This document shows positions 34,713 to 43,700 of a stretch of 64,000 bases of DNA, one piece after another. The DNA is taken from assembly GCF_030381805.1 (NCBI RefSeq), contig NZ_JAUDRH010000017.1, positions 124,001 to 188,000 on the forward strand, written 5' to 3'. The notes under the pieces are model-generated. The model made no database searches, had not been told where the DNA came from, and saw nothing but the letters and a program-made list of their open reading frames with translations. Made by a program: the position numbers and the translations under genes. Numbering within the stretch: position 1 is the stretch's first letter; every line of letters starts with the position of its first letter. This stretch comes from Chlorogloeopsis sp. ULAP01. GTDB taxonomy: Bacteria; Cyanobacteriota; Cyanobacteriia; Cyanobacteriales; Nostocaceae.

Positions 34713-35291
34713 TTACTCCAGACGAAATCCTGCATCAACTTCTATTTCTGCTTTAGCAATTGGGTCATCCTCATCATCATTAAAGAATCCATCGTCTTCA
34801 GAATCTTTTTCCAAAATATTTGATCCGGCTGGTTCTGAGATAACAGGTAACGAGTCAGGACTTGGCTCAGTGGAATCAAAAAAAGAAACCGAAGGAGGAA
34901 CTAAATTAGCTGAAACAGGAGTTACTCCCACACTATTAGTTCCAATTGTTTGTTCTAAGCCAATTACACCTTGCGAGAAAACTCCACTATGAGGATTAAC
35001 AAGAACTACCTGGGGCAACCCCTCCATCCCAAATGTCCGTTTCATCTTAATTATCTGGGCTTCAAGTTGCACGATCGCATCATGGAGGGCTGACTGCAAT
35101 TCCATACCAGATACTCCGGCAGCCGATAGTGCAAACGGTAGGTAATACGCCCGCAGCGCCTCACATACTAACTCGGTTTGCCCTCGCTTCTTCGACTGGA
35201 GATAGCTAATTACTATCCCATCTTCAGTATCCTTATTCCGCATGATTCGCGCCAACTCAACAGAATCAGCAGGCTTACTCGCTCTTGCCAT
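34713..35291 (-). CDS. cyanobacterial plasmid-type protein of unknown role
   Basis: A 192-residue protein beginning MARASKPADSVELARIMRN; the upstream in-frame start at 35363 is rejected because an SD-like AAAGGT precedes the ATG at 35291. The N-terminal 90 residues are helical (QTELVCEALRAYYLPFALSA, HDAIVQLEAQIIKMKRTFG), the middle is Pro/Ser-rich, and the end is very acidic (KDSEDDGFFNDDEDDPIA). Proteins of this shape are seen on cyanobacterial plasmids near mobilisation or partition genes. It is divergent from mobC with a 516-bp gap. A partition or copy-control role is possible but not shown. Confidence 0.6.
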   Translation of the reverse strand: MARASKPADSVELARIMRNKDTEDGIVISYLQSKKRGQTELVCEALRAYYLPFALSAAGVSGMELQSALHDAIVQLEAQIIKMKRTFGMEGLPQVVLVNPHSGVFSQGVIGLEQTIGTNSVGVTPVSANLVPPSVSFFDSTEPSPDSLPVISEPAGSNILEKDSEDDGFFNDDEDDPIAKAEIEVDAGFRLE

Positions 35292-35807
35292 ACCTTTACT
35301 TCTATATAATCTGCAAACCAAGCTTTTCAGTAAGCTATTTGTCAATACTCTTACTTTAACCACACTGTAGAAGAACTTACCCCCGTATTTACTCCTAACT
35401 ACCCCAATTCACACACTAATTACCCCAATCAATTGAAAATTAGGTCTAATTTTTTAAATAAAAATATGTTGTTAACTGATAAATAAACTCTTAGAATTCC
35501 CATGATTGAGGTATTCTGAGGGCAAATTGACCCAACTATTTTAGCATTACTTCAAACATCAATCGTCTTGGAACAAAACTCTACAACCCTCTCTGCGTAT
35601 GAATTTACATCAGTCCCGTTCCACAATAAACCATTGCTGTTGTCGCACAATCCAGAACTAAAACAAGGTATGTTCAATGGGGTCATTTTATCCTTATCTT
35701 ATTCGCAATAAATTAGATTAATTGACAATATATTCAATACAATCGTTTATCATGTAGTTCTAATAAATACTACTTCCGTTTTATATTTACTTTTTGATGA
35801 CTAAGGT
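35292..35807. other. divergent gap before mobC, possible oriT region
   Basis: No gene. The gap lies between the divergent plasmid-type gene and mobC-relaxase, which is where transfer origins usually sit. I could not point to a nic site. It is AT-rich around 35440-35500 and 35700-35790. Confidence 0.35.
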
Positions 35808-36164
35808 ATGGTAAATGACCCCGTAAAGCGAACTAAATCCATCAAGGTATACCTCTTTGAGGAAGAGAAAACTACCATTGAGGAAAAAGCGATCGCCACA
35901 GGGGTAACTGCATCTGAGTATTTACGTTCCTGTGGATTAAGGCGGGTACTAACGGCAAAACCGTCTGCCGACTTGATAACTATCCGCGCTACTGCTGGAA
36001 ACCTTAAAAGCGAACTGATGATGTTATCTCACTTAGCGAAAGAAACAAACAACCAGCAAATTTTGGATACTGTTAATAAGGCGATCGCACTTGTAGATCA
36101 GACCATCGTAGCTGCATTTAACATAGACGTTCCCGATAAATCACCCTCAAGCCAAGATAAATAA
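35808..36164 (+). CDS. mobC: MobC-like relaxosome accessory protein
   Basis: A 118-residue protein with an N-terminal ribbon-helix-helix-like segment (KRTKSIKVYLFEEEKTTIEE, then GVTASEYLRSCGLRR), matching the MobC/BhsA group that binds oriT beside the relaxase. The C-terminal half is helical (TAGNLKSELMMLSHLAKETN) and probably dimerises. It lies 42 bp before the relaxase frame on the same strand, as in mobilisable plasmids and ICEs. It indicates that the DNA here is, or once was, mobilisable. Confidence 0.75.
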   Translation: MVNDPVKRTKSIKVYLFEEEKTTIEEKAIATGVTASEYLRSCGLRRVLTAKPSADLITIRATAGNLKSELMMLSHLAKETNNQQILDTVNKAIALVDQTIVAAFNIDVPDKSPSSQDK

Positions 36165-36206
36165 GGCATTACAAGTTCTATAGCCCACGCTTTTAGCTGT
36201 CTCAAT

Positions 36207-37712
36207 TTGATTCCCGTCATCTACAAAAAACCCAATTTTCTCGACACGCTCAAGTATGTCTTGGGGAAAGATGATGCTGCGATTGTCGATACTAATATGA
36301 TGGGAACAAAGCCAGATGAATTTAACCAGCAGTTTCTCACCATCAAGTACACAAACAAAGCAGTTAAACGGCAGTGCGCCCACCTCATTATCTCAATCGC
36401 ACACCGCCCGAACTACCACGAGCATTTATCTGATAGTCAGTACAGTTATGTAGCAAGAGAATATCTCAAAGATATGGGATACTTGCCCAAGGAAGAATCA
36501 TCTGTAGCAACTACCAGTCAGTTTGTGGCAGTACGCCACCACGATCGCAACCACGAACACCTGCATATAATCACCTCCCGGATTCGGTTAGATGGCAGCT
36601 TAGTTAATGATTCCTATGATTATTTCAACTCCCAAGTCTCAACTAGACGCATCGCGGCGGAACTAGGATTGGAAGTAACACCGACAACAAATGAAGCCGT
36701 CGCCTCTAGGTTAGAGCAAGAGTACGGAATAATTACACTCACCAGCCCCAACCGATCAAAAAGTATTAGAGCAGTCAACAGTAAGCACAAAACCCCAACC
36801 AGTAAGGAAATTATTCGCCAAGCAATAGGAGAAGCCATTAAGGACAGTCCCACCGTCTCTACGTTCATTCAACGCCTGGAGGAAAACAGCATTGGAGTAT
36901 TGCCTAAGATGCAGGGGGAAGAACTACTAGGCTTTACCTACATTCATAATGATGTCAAAATTGCAGGTTATCAAGTATACAAACCTTATAGCTGGAACAA
37001 ACTGCGGTCTGAATATGGAATAATGTACAACTCAGATAAAGATAAAGAAGTAATTCAAAAAGCTAAAGCCAGAGCAATTAACCGCATAAATAGCAAAATA
37101 CTAAGTAAGAATGATTACTTATATAGTGATAAACCTACTAGCAGCAGTGCAAGTGATAGCAATGGTGATACCGATAGTAATTCCAAAACACCTGTTAGTA
37201 CATGTATACTAAACAGTAATTATCCAAGTGAGATTCCAGTAATACAATCCAAATTGGAAGACAACCCCACATTGAAAGCAAATAACACTAAGAAAAAAGT
37301 TCAGCCGCATCCCCAAAAACAGTACCCACAACAGGATATTTCAGAAGAAAATGGTCTTACTGCTAAACAATTCCTGGAAGAGCAATCTTCCCCTGTTCCT
37401 CCTTCTCTTAACCTTCTGCCTTCTACTCTCAAACATTTGCCTTCTATAATTACTGACTATATGCTTGTTACCAATAACTTCCGTATCAAAGGACGGGAGT
37501 TGAGTGCCAGCTTAGATAGCAATACTCTGAGTGTTTGCCGTCATGGGGATAATACTCCTGTGATGCAAACCTGCTACAGTCAGGGAAGCTGGTACGAAGA
37601 AATACCAACTCGATTAACAAGAAACGAAATTGAGCAGATTGACAGTCTGCGTTTCTTTACGCAACAAGTATTAATGAATAAACAGCGATCGCAAAGAGGT
37701 ATTGAGCAGTAG
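36207..37712 (+). CDS. relaxase/mobilisation nuclease (MobA/VirD2 type)
   Basis: A 501-residue protein whose first 250 residues form a relaxase domain: candidate catalytic Tyr near residue 17 (TLKYVLGKD), and the metal-binding histidine motif RHHDRNHEHLHII (residues 110-122). Relaxases nick plasmid DNA at oriT and stay bound to its 5' end during transfer. Only a TTG at 36207 is found as start in this frame; no ATG precedes it. The C-terminal half is low-complexity (Ser/Asn/Thr) with a final folded segment (FRIKGRELSASLDSNTL, WYEEIPTRLTRNEIEQI). No coupling protein or T4SS gene is nearby, so it depends on helper functions. Confidence 0.85.
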   Translation: MIPVIYKKPNFLDTLKYVLGKDDAAIVDTNMMGTKPDEFNQQFLTIKYTNKAVKRQCAHLIISIAHRPNYHEHLSDSQYSYVAREYLKDMGYLPKEESSVATTSQFVAVRHHDRNHEHLHIITSRIRLDGSLVNDSYDYFNSQVSTRRIAAELGLEVTPTTNEAVASRLEQEYGIITLTSPNRSKSIRAVNSKHKTPTSKEIIRQAIGEAIKDSPTVSTFIQRLEENSIGVLPKMQGEELLGFTYIHNDVKIAGYQVYKPYSWNKLRSEYGIMYNSDKDKEVIQKAKARAINRINSKILSKNDYLYSDKPTSSSASDSNGDTDSNSKTPVSTCILNSNYPSEIPVIQSKLEDNPTLKANNTKKKVQPHPQKQYPQQDISEENGLTAKQFLEEQSSPVPPSLNLLPSTLKHLPSIITDYMLVTNNFRIKGRELSASLDSNTLSVCRHGDNTPVMQTCYSQGSWYEEIPTRLTRNEIEQIDSLRFFTQQVLMNKQRSQRGIEQ

Positions 37713-37927
37713 TAAATCTGCTAGTAGAGAGAATTTAATCTACTGAGAATTCCTATTGTTGATATATGAAATACGAAGTGTTCAAATTTGAATACTTCGT
37801 AGAAAGCATTCATACATCTAGGTTGATGTATTAAGCAATTCCACTACGTATTAGCGTCAAAATTTGTACATCCGAGTCATAATAGATTTCGAGGTTGTTT
37901 TCTGGTTCTAAGTCATGAGTTATGTTT

Positions 37928-38122
37928 TTATAAACCAGAGCGCAACAACTTAATCTTGAAATACCCTCGTTTAAGTTTCTCACTTCCCCTGACTTCATAA
38001 AACTTGTCCGGTTTTTGGATAATTTCAATTAGTCCCTGCGCTTCCATCTCCTCAAACAACGACTGCCACGACGCAATATCTTGCCCCGGCGCAAAAATTC
38101 TAACATCGTTTATCTCACCCAT
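37928..38122 (-). CDS. small protein, possible winged-helix
   Basis: A 64-residue frame (MGEINDVRIFAPGQDIASWQ, LFEEMEAQGLIEIIQKPDKF, ending FKIKLLRSGL). Its strand-helix-helix-strand order and the GLIE...YEVR wing suggest a winged-helix-like DNA-binding fold. An in-frame GTG at 38140 would add six residues. A second overlapping frame (37831-38028) looks like noise or a frameshifted continuation. Function unknown. Confidence 0.4.
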   Translation of the reverse strand: MGEINDVRIFAPGQDIASWQSLFEEMEAQGLIEIIQKPDKFYEVRGSEKLKRGYFKIKLLRSGL

Positions 38123-38199
38123 AAGCCCACAGGAAATCACTCACCTTTGTTCTAGCTATATTAAATTATAAAAGTAACTAGAACAAAGAACGATAACCC

Positions 38200-38880
38200 A
38201 TGCCCAAGAAAAAATGTGGACTTGGATTTGACTGTGCCAGTATGATGCTGCACCCAGGTATAGACCCTGGCGACTGCTTAAATTACAAAACTTGTGGGAG
38301 TGCGGTTGAACTAACCCCTGATGAAGAACTCGAACTTGTTCGTATCAGGGAAGAACGAATGCGCCAGTATCAAGAACAAATTCGCCTGACTCGTCGTTGT
38401 GCCGCCATTATGATGCTGATGAGGCGCGGTTGCCCACAGTCACCAGAATCGTTAGGTATTGTCTCCGCCGTCGAGGCGATCGCCACCACATTAGATAATA
38501 TTCGTACTGGACTTACTAACTTCGACGGACAGTACATCGCACCACCTAGTTGCGAACTCCACATCTACAATGTTAAACGCCCCAGTGGTACGTACTCATA
38601 CTATAAACTAACTGCCGAAAACGCAATATTTGCACCTTCAGAGAAAGAACAACAAGTACGGGTAATTCACCTCAGCCATGATGATGATGCGCGGTATATA
38701 GAAGCACAATTTGGTATAGAACGGCGAAACAAGTTAACCCAGGTGCGAACCCTGCTTCAGAACGTAAGCGCATTGCTTGAGGAAGCAACACGTCTACTCG
38801 AACAAACCACAGATATGAACAGTCCAAATGCTACAATTGAAGTTTCCAATACTAATGAAATTATACCTATCGACTCATAA
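38200..38880 (+). CDS. hypothetical protein with Cys-rich N-terminus
   Basis: A 226-residue protein of unknown family. Four cysteines near the start (CGLGFDC, then GDCLNYKTCG) could bind zinc or an iron-sulfur cluster. The middle is helical and Arg/Glu-rich (ELELVRIREERMRQYQEQIR), followed by a beta part (CELHIYNVKRPSGTYSYYKL) and a coiled-coil-like end (VRTLLQNVSALLEEATRLLE). It is on the relaxase strand and looks like a plasmid-borne protein. No function can be assigned. Confidence 0.6.
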   Translation: MPKKKCGLGFDCASMMLHPGIDPGDCLNYKTCGSAVELTPDEELELVRIREERMRQYQEQIRLTRRCAAIMMLMRRGCPQSPESLGIVSAVEAIATTLDNIRTGLTNFDGQYIAPPSCELHIYNVKRPSGTYSYYKLTAENAIFAPSEKEQQVRVIHLSHDDDARYIEAQFGIERRNKLTQVRTLLQNVSALLEEATRLLEQTTDMNSPNATIEVSNTNEIIPIDS

Positions 38881-39071
38881 AACCAGCAAAAATGGAAAAT
38901 TTATTTCAATTACTGCTGTCAAATTTTTAATTGAACATTTAAAATAAAGTCTTGAAATTGCAGAAGCGTGAAGGGCTTAATTTTACGTACTTATGGTTTG
39001 GGCTAAGAAATAATAAAGTCATGAAGTTTTAAAGAAAAAATCTCCAAACGCTTCTAGATGAAAATAATAAA

Positions 39072-39127
39072 GGCATAGAGTTAGGTCGAGGGGAAGATAA
39101 TACTTCCCCTCGACCTAACTCTATGCC
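39072..39127. repeat. perfect 25-bp inverted repeat
   Basis: Arms of 25 bp with no mismatch (39072-39096 and 39103-39127) around the 6-nt loop ATAATA. Arm 1 starts GGCATAGAGTTAGG and ends GGGGAAG. No U-tract follows, so it is not a plain terminator; it could extrude as a cruciform, for instance at a replication or resolution site. Confidence 0.9.
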
Positions 39128-39645
39128 ACTAATCTATAAAAAACGGTTGGGCAACAGCGTCCACCGGAGGCGATCGCTTGTAGCCTGCAATAATATACTG
39201 GTAATGATACGTAGTGCAATGCAAAAAAAATTACTTCATTGGCAGAGATAGCTCTATTCTAAAAGAGGCTAGAAGTGCAACAAGCAACTAAAATCAAGCT
39301 TGGTTTCTGTTTGAATTGTTGTCTTTTGCGTTTGATTTGTATATGCAAAATTTTCTCCACACTTTACTTTAGTAGAGCTACTTACAGTGGCGAACCGTTG
39401 TGCAGTAAAGGAAACAGCATTAACTGAGCGAAAATAAAGGAATCCTGCTTTACGCATTACTTACAAAACCCCCACTATGTTAGAAAATTAAATTTTGACC
39501 CTACTTTTTCAATAAGAATTTAAAAATCATTCCCAAAAATTCGCTTTTTACTGAAATTGCTCCATCCGTAATTTTTAAGCGTAATTCCTCATGTTTTTAT
39601 GAATAAAGAAGATTACAAATTGAAGAAGAATGCACAATACCTGCG

Positions 39646-39689
39646 GTAGGCGCGATAGCGACTTCTGTAAGTAGTCGCTACGCGCCTAC
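39646..39689. repeat. interspersed cyanobacterial hairpin repeat
   Basis: GTAGGCGCG..GCGACT and AGTCGCTACGCGCCTAC form a long stem with one bulged base and a 9-nt loop (TCTGTAAGT). This sequence type is widely scattered in Nostocales genomes. Confidence 0.7.
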
Positions 39690-39816
39690 AGAACTCAGAA
39701 CTCAGAATTTATTCTGGCTCCAGGATAGCTGAATTCTTGATTTCAATCCCCTCTTATTCACGGGGCGGGTATTCTGACTCTTTTTGAAATCTAAATTACT
39801 TCTATAGAGAAACATC

Positions 39817-40536
39817 ATGAGCCAAAATTTAATCGTTCAAGAATTAGCAATTATTATTGCCGCTAAAAATCACAAGCCCACGATTTTAAATCCAGATTTT
39901 CTCTTTTGCACTGGCATTGTCCCATCTGATTGGCAATTAGCTCGTCAACCCATCTATACCAATAGTGTTGCCCAAGTTACCTTCACCAATGGTATTACCA
40001 TCATTGCCGAACCCAACCGAGTAATTTTCGTAGAACCAATCGCTGAGTTGGCAACTGAGTCACTTCAAATTCCGGCGATGTCTCGCAAATATATGCAAAC
40101 TCTGCCAAATATTGAATTTGAAGCTGTAGGCATCAATCCTAGAGGATACGTACCTTTTGCTGGTTCTGGTGATGCAGCACGACAATACATGACAAAAACA
40201 CTCCTATCTCCCGGTGCTTGGCTTGAAGTTGGGGAAGAACCGATGCGAGCATCACTCAACTTATTTTACAGATTCAAACGCGCTCCCTTCTACCTGAATG
40301 TAAATGAAGCGGTATTGCGTTCACCAGATGAAACAACCACTCCCATCGTCATGTTCAATGGTAGTTTCACCTATGAAGTCAACGGTGAATCAGAAACAGA
40401 AAAACTCACTACTTTATATCAAGGTATTGAAAATTGGCAAGTAGATTTAGAAACTTTCCAAGAAATTGTTAACACAAAGTTTCTTGCCGAACAAGCTATG
40501 TACTCTTCTACCGTCCCTGATGTAATTAGCATGTAG
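39817..40536 (+). CDS. conserved cyanobacterial hypothetical protein
   Basis: A 239-residue soluble protein without signal or membrane segment. It is mostly beta with blocks such as PTILNPDFLFCTGIVPSDWQ, VAQVTFTNGITIIAEPNRVI, FEAVGINPRGYVPF, and ends in a short helix (EEIVNTKFLAEQAMY read here as QEIVNTKFLAEQAM). I do not recognise the family; it resembles proteins found near secretion or giant-protein loci in cyanobacteria. It stands alone on the strand, 253 bp before the giant gene, with AATTCAAA repeats between. Confidence 0.6.
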   Translation: MSQNLIVQELAIIIAAKNHKPTILNPDFLFCTGIVPSDWQLARQPIYTNSVAQVTFTNGITIIAEPNRVIFVEPIAELATESLQIPAMSRKYMQTLPNIEFEAVGINPRGYVPFAGSGDAARQYMTKTLLSPGAWLEVGEEPMRASLNLFYRFKRAPFYLNVNEAVLRSPDETTTPIVMFNGSFTYEVNGESETEKLTTLYQGIENWQVDLETFQEIVNTKFLAEQAMYSSTVPDVISM

Positions 40537-40575
40537 TAGCTGAAAGTCTTGCAAAGATTAGACTGATGTCAAACC

Positions 40576-40601
40576 AATTCAAAATTCAAAATTCAAAATT
40601 T
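40576..40601. repeat. AATTCAAA short tandem repeat
   Basis: Three tandem copies of a 7-8-nt unit (AATTCAAA). Such short repeats are frequent in gaps of filamentous cyanobacteria. Confidence 0.7.
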
Positions 40602-40789
40602 AAGATGAAGAAATCAATGATTTTGAATTAATAAATTTATGTTTTCAACTCCTAAATTCATTGATGGGGTTCAAAATGTTTGAATTTTGAATTGATAATT
40701 TTTAATTCGAGCGAAGCGAGTGGCAAACGCTTTCAGATTTTATCCACATTTTTAAAATCAAAAATTTATTACTGGCAAGGGTAGGCGTC

Positions 40790-43700
40790 ATGAGTAGCCA
40801 TGAAAAAAAAGGAAGCAATGGTGCATCTTCTAATCACGGAGGACTGCTGCCAGAATCTCTACTAGACAGTGCATCTTTGGGTGCTCCTTTGGATGACAAT
40901 TCTCCCTTGTCAGAGTTACATAAAGCATTTAAATCTTCTAGTAGCTTCGACCCCATTTCGGAGGAGTTAGAAAGACTAGAAAAATCCAAATCCAAAACTT
41001 CAAATCAAGACTCAAATCAAAACGAAGCTATTACCTACACTCCTGGTGTCAGCAATATTTTTGACCCCAGTCAATCACTTACCCCAATACCTTTAGCTGC
41101 CAGTAACAAAAGTAAAAATTCCAACCCAGCCAAAGGATTTGACCCACTCACAGGTAATAATACTTCCACAGAGCTAGTAAACACAAACGCACCCAATTTT
41201 CTCACGGGTACTAAATCTTCTTCTCAAACTCAACTTTCAACTAGCCAAACCAATCATCTACCCTTTGCCATCCGTAGTGGTGGAACACTCACCATCAACG
41301 GTAATAGCGATTTTGATGGCATTCCCACAGATTTAACAGATGATGCCCTCATTTATGCAGGTAAAGGTTTTATTATCAACGGCAATCAGATTCTGCCCGT
41401 ACAAAGAGATGCCAACGGCAACCCCATCCTAGATGCATCGGGCAAACAAATCTTAGTAGATAAAGCCGTTGCAGTCGCACCGGGCTATACCACAAGCATC
41501 GCCAATGGTTCGAGCAACAAGTATGCTGGCTTAATTCCCCCACAAGTAGTAGAACAGCAGACAATAAACGTGCCAGTTTATGCAGATATCAAACAACTTG
41601 AACTAGCACGCACAATCCCAGCCGGAACATCAACCGTTACCTTCAACGTTCAACAAAACCGCATTAATAATGCTAACGATTGGGCGAAGAAGTTTCCACC
41701 TCCTGGTACGCCAACACTTCCAACTGTTGTGAGAGTTACAGGTGGAGGATTAAATCTTCCCGCCAATGTTACTTTAAACAACTACGTCATCACCGTTGAC
41801 CAAGGAGATATTAATTTCAACGGTAGCAATCACAACTTTAACAACGTTGTCTTAATTGCCAACAATGGTAACATCAACCTCTCCAACATCCAGGCACGGG
41901 ATTTATCTGTCTTCGCCTCTGGTTCTATCAACATGAACGGTGGTGCCAGATTTGCTGGTTCGACTTTACTGGCAAATGGCAGCAGTACGGGTAACATCAT
42001 CTTCAACGGCGCGACTGCAACCACTAACACTAGTGACACCCTGAAAGTATTTTCTTCAGGCAGCATTACTTATAACGGAGCCACTCATACCCGTGGGTTG
42101 TTCTTAAGTGCCAAAGACTTTACCTTCAACGGCAACTCAAAAGTGTACGGTTCAATTAGTGCCAAGGGCAATATTACCTTTAACGGTAAAGCGACTGTGA
42201 TTGGTGTCACCGATTTAATGCCAGACATTACTCCACCAGTCATTACTGCATCTTTAGCTCGCGATACCGCACCCTTTGGACAAACCAATACAGACACAAT
42301 TACCTTCGACCCCACAATTAGCGGTATTATTGCCGATACTAGCCCCCTGGTCGAGTTTCGTGCTGGCTTCAATAACACACAAGTTGCCAATTGTACTAAT
42401 GTTCTGGCACAACGCAATAATGACGGTAGCTTTAGCTTCACCCGCGCTCAGTTAGAGACTATCTACGGCGGTACTCTCGGCGATGGCACTTACACTTTGC
42501 ACCTGCAAGCAAAAGATTTATACGGTAACTACTCAAATGTCTTTGACTTCACCTTCACCCTCGACACCACTACACCAGTACCCAGCAATCTCGAGTTAAG
42601 CAGCAATGACAGCGGTATTAGTAACGCTGACAACATCACAAATCAAAATACACCCACGATTACGGGTAATGCTGAAGCTGGGGCGGTAGTTCAACTTTTC
42701 GATCACGGGCAATTTGTCGGTCAAACCAGAGCCAACAATCACGGTACATGGCTCCTTGTTACTAATAGTCTCACTGACGGTACTTACAATCTCACAGCTA
42801 CCGCAACTGATACTGCTGGTAACGTTAGTTCGGCATCTAATCCACTGCAAGTAGTAATTGACACTGTTGCTCCTGATGCGCCAAGGAATTTAAAGTTAAC
42901 ATCGGCTAGCGATACTGGAGTTAGCAACAGCGACAATATTACTAAGAACGCTACTCCAACGATTCAAGGCAATGCCGAGGCTGGAACGACAGTACGGTTG
43001 TTTAAGGATGGGCAACTTCTGGGGCAAACAACTGCTACTGAAGCGGGAGAGTGGCAGTTGCAAGTTGGACAGTTGAGTGATGGGCAGCACGTATTTACTG
43101 CCTCTTGTGAAGATGTAGCTGGCAATGTTAGCGTTCTATCTCACCAACTCACTGTTACCGTTGATACTCAAGTTGCTCCACCTAGCAATTTAGATTTATT
43201 AGCTCAAAGCGACAGTGGTTCTAGCAATAGCGATAATCTCACCAACAAAATCACGCCTTCGATTGCAGGTAATGCTGATGTTGGCTCTACGGTTGAGCTA
43301 TTTAGTGACGGGCAGTTTGTAGGAAAAGCTACAACTGGTGACGGTGGTAGGTGGCAAATCGTTACTAACAACCTTACTGATGGAGTACACAATCTCACAG
43401 CGATCGCCAGCGATGTTGCTGGCAATGTCAGTACTGTGAGTGCGCCATTGCAAATCACCGTTGATAGCGCTTTACCCCAGCTAGTGCTAGCGAACCCAGT
43501 TGATATAGCACCATTAAAGCAAGGAGCGAAACTTACTGGTAGTGTCGATGGTACTGGCAGTACTGTAACTGCACTATCGTACCGCTTCGACAATTTGGCT
43601 CCTATTGCAGTATCGCTGAACGCAACAGGAGCCTTTGACCAAGAACTGGACTTTATCGGTCTTAGCAATGGACCGCACACGCTGTTCATCACTGCCACCG

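Larger units (their letters stand above)
38881..39816. other. 936-bp gene-free stretch
   Basis: No credible gene. It contains the perfect palindrome at 39072-39127 and an interspersed cyanobacterial repeat at 39646-39689. A 62-codon minus frame (39269-39457) was judged unconvincing. Confidence 0.5.

Noticed and set aside
37831..38028. 65-codon minus frame overlapping the small winged-helix-like gene
   Set aside because: Overlaps the better candidate and has no motif; could be a frameshifted end.
39269..39457. 62-codon minus-strand frame
   Set aside because: No SD, no recognisable domain, Ser/Thr-rich composition typical of chance frames.
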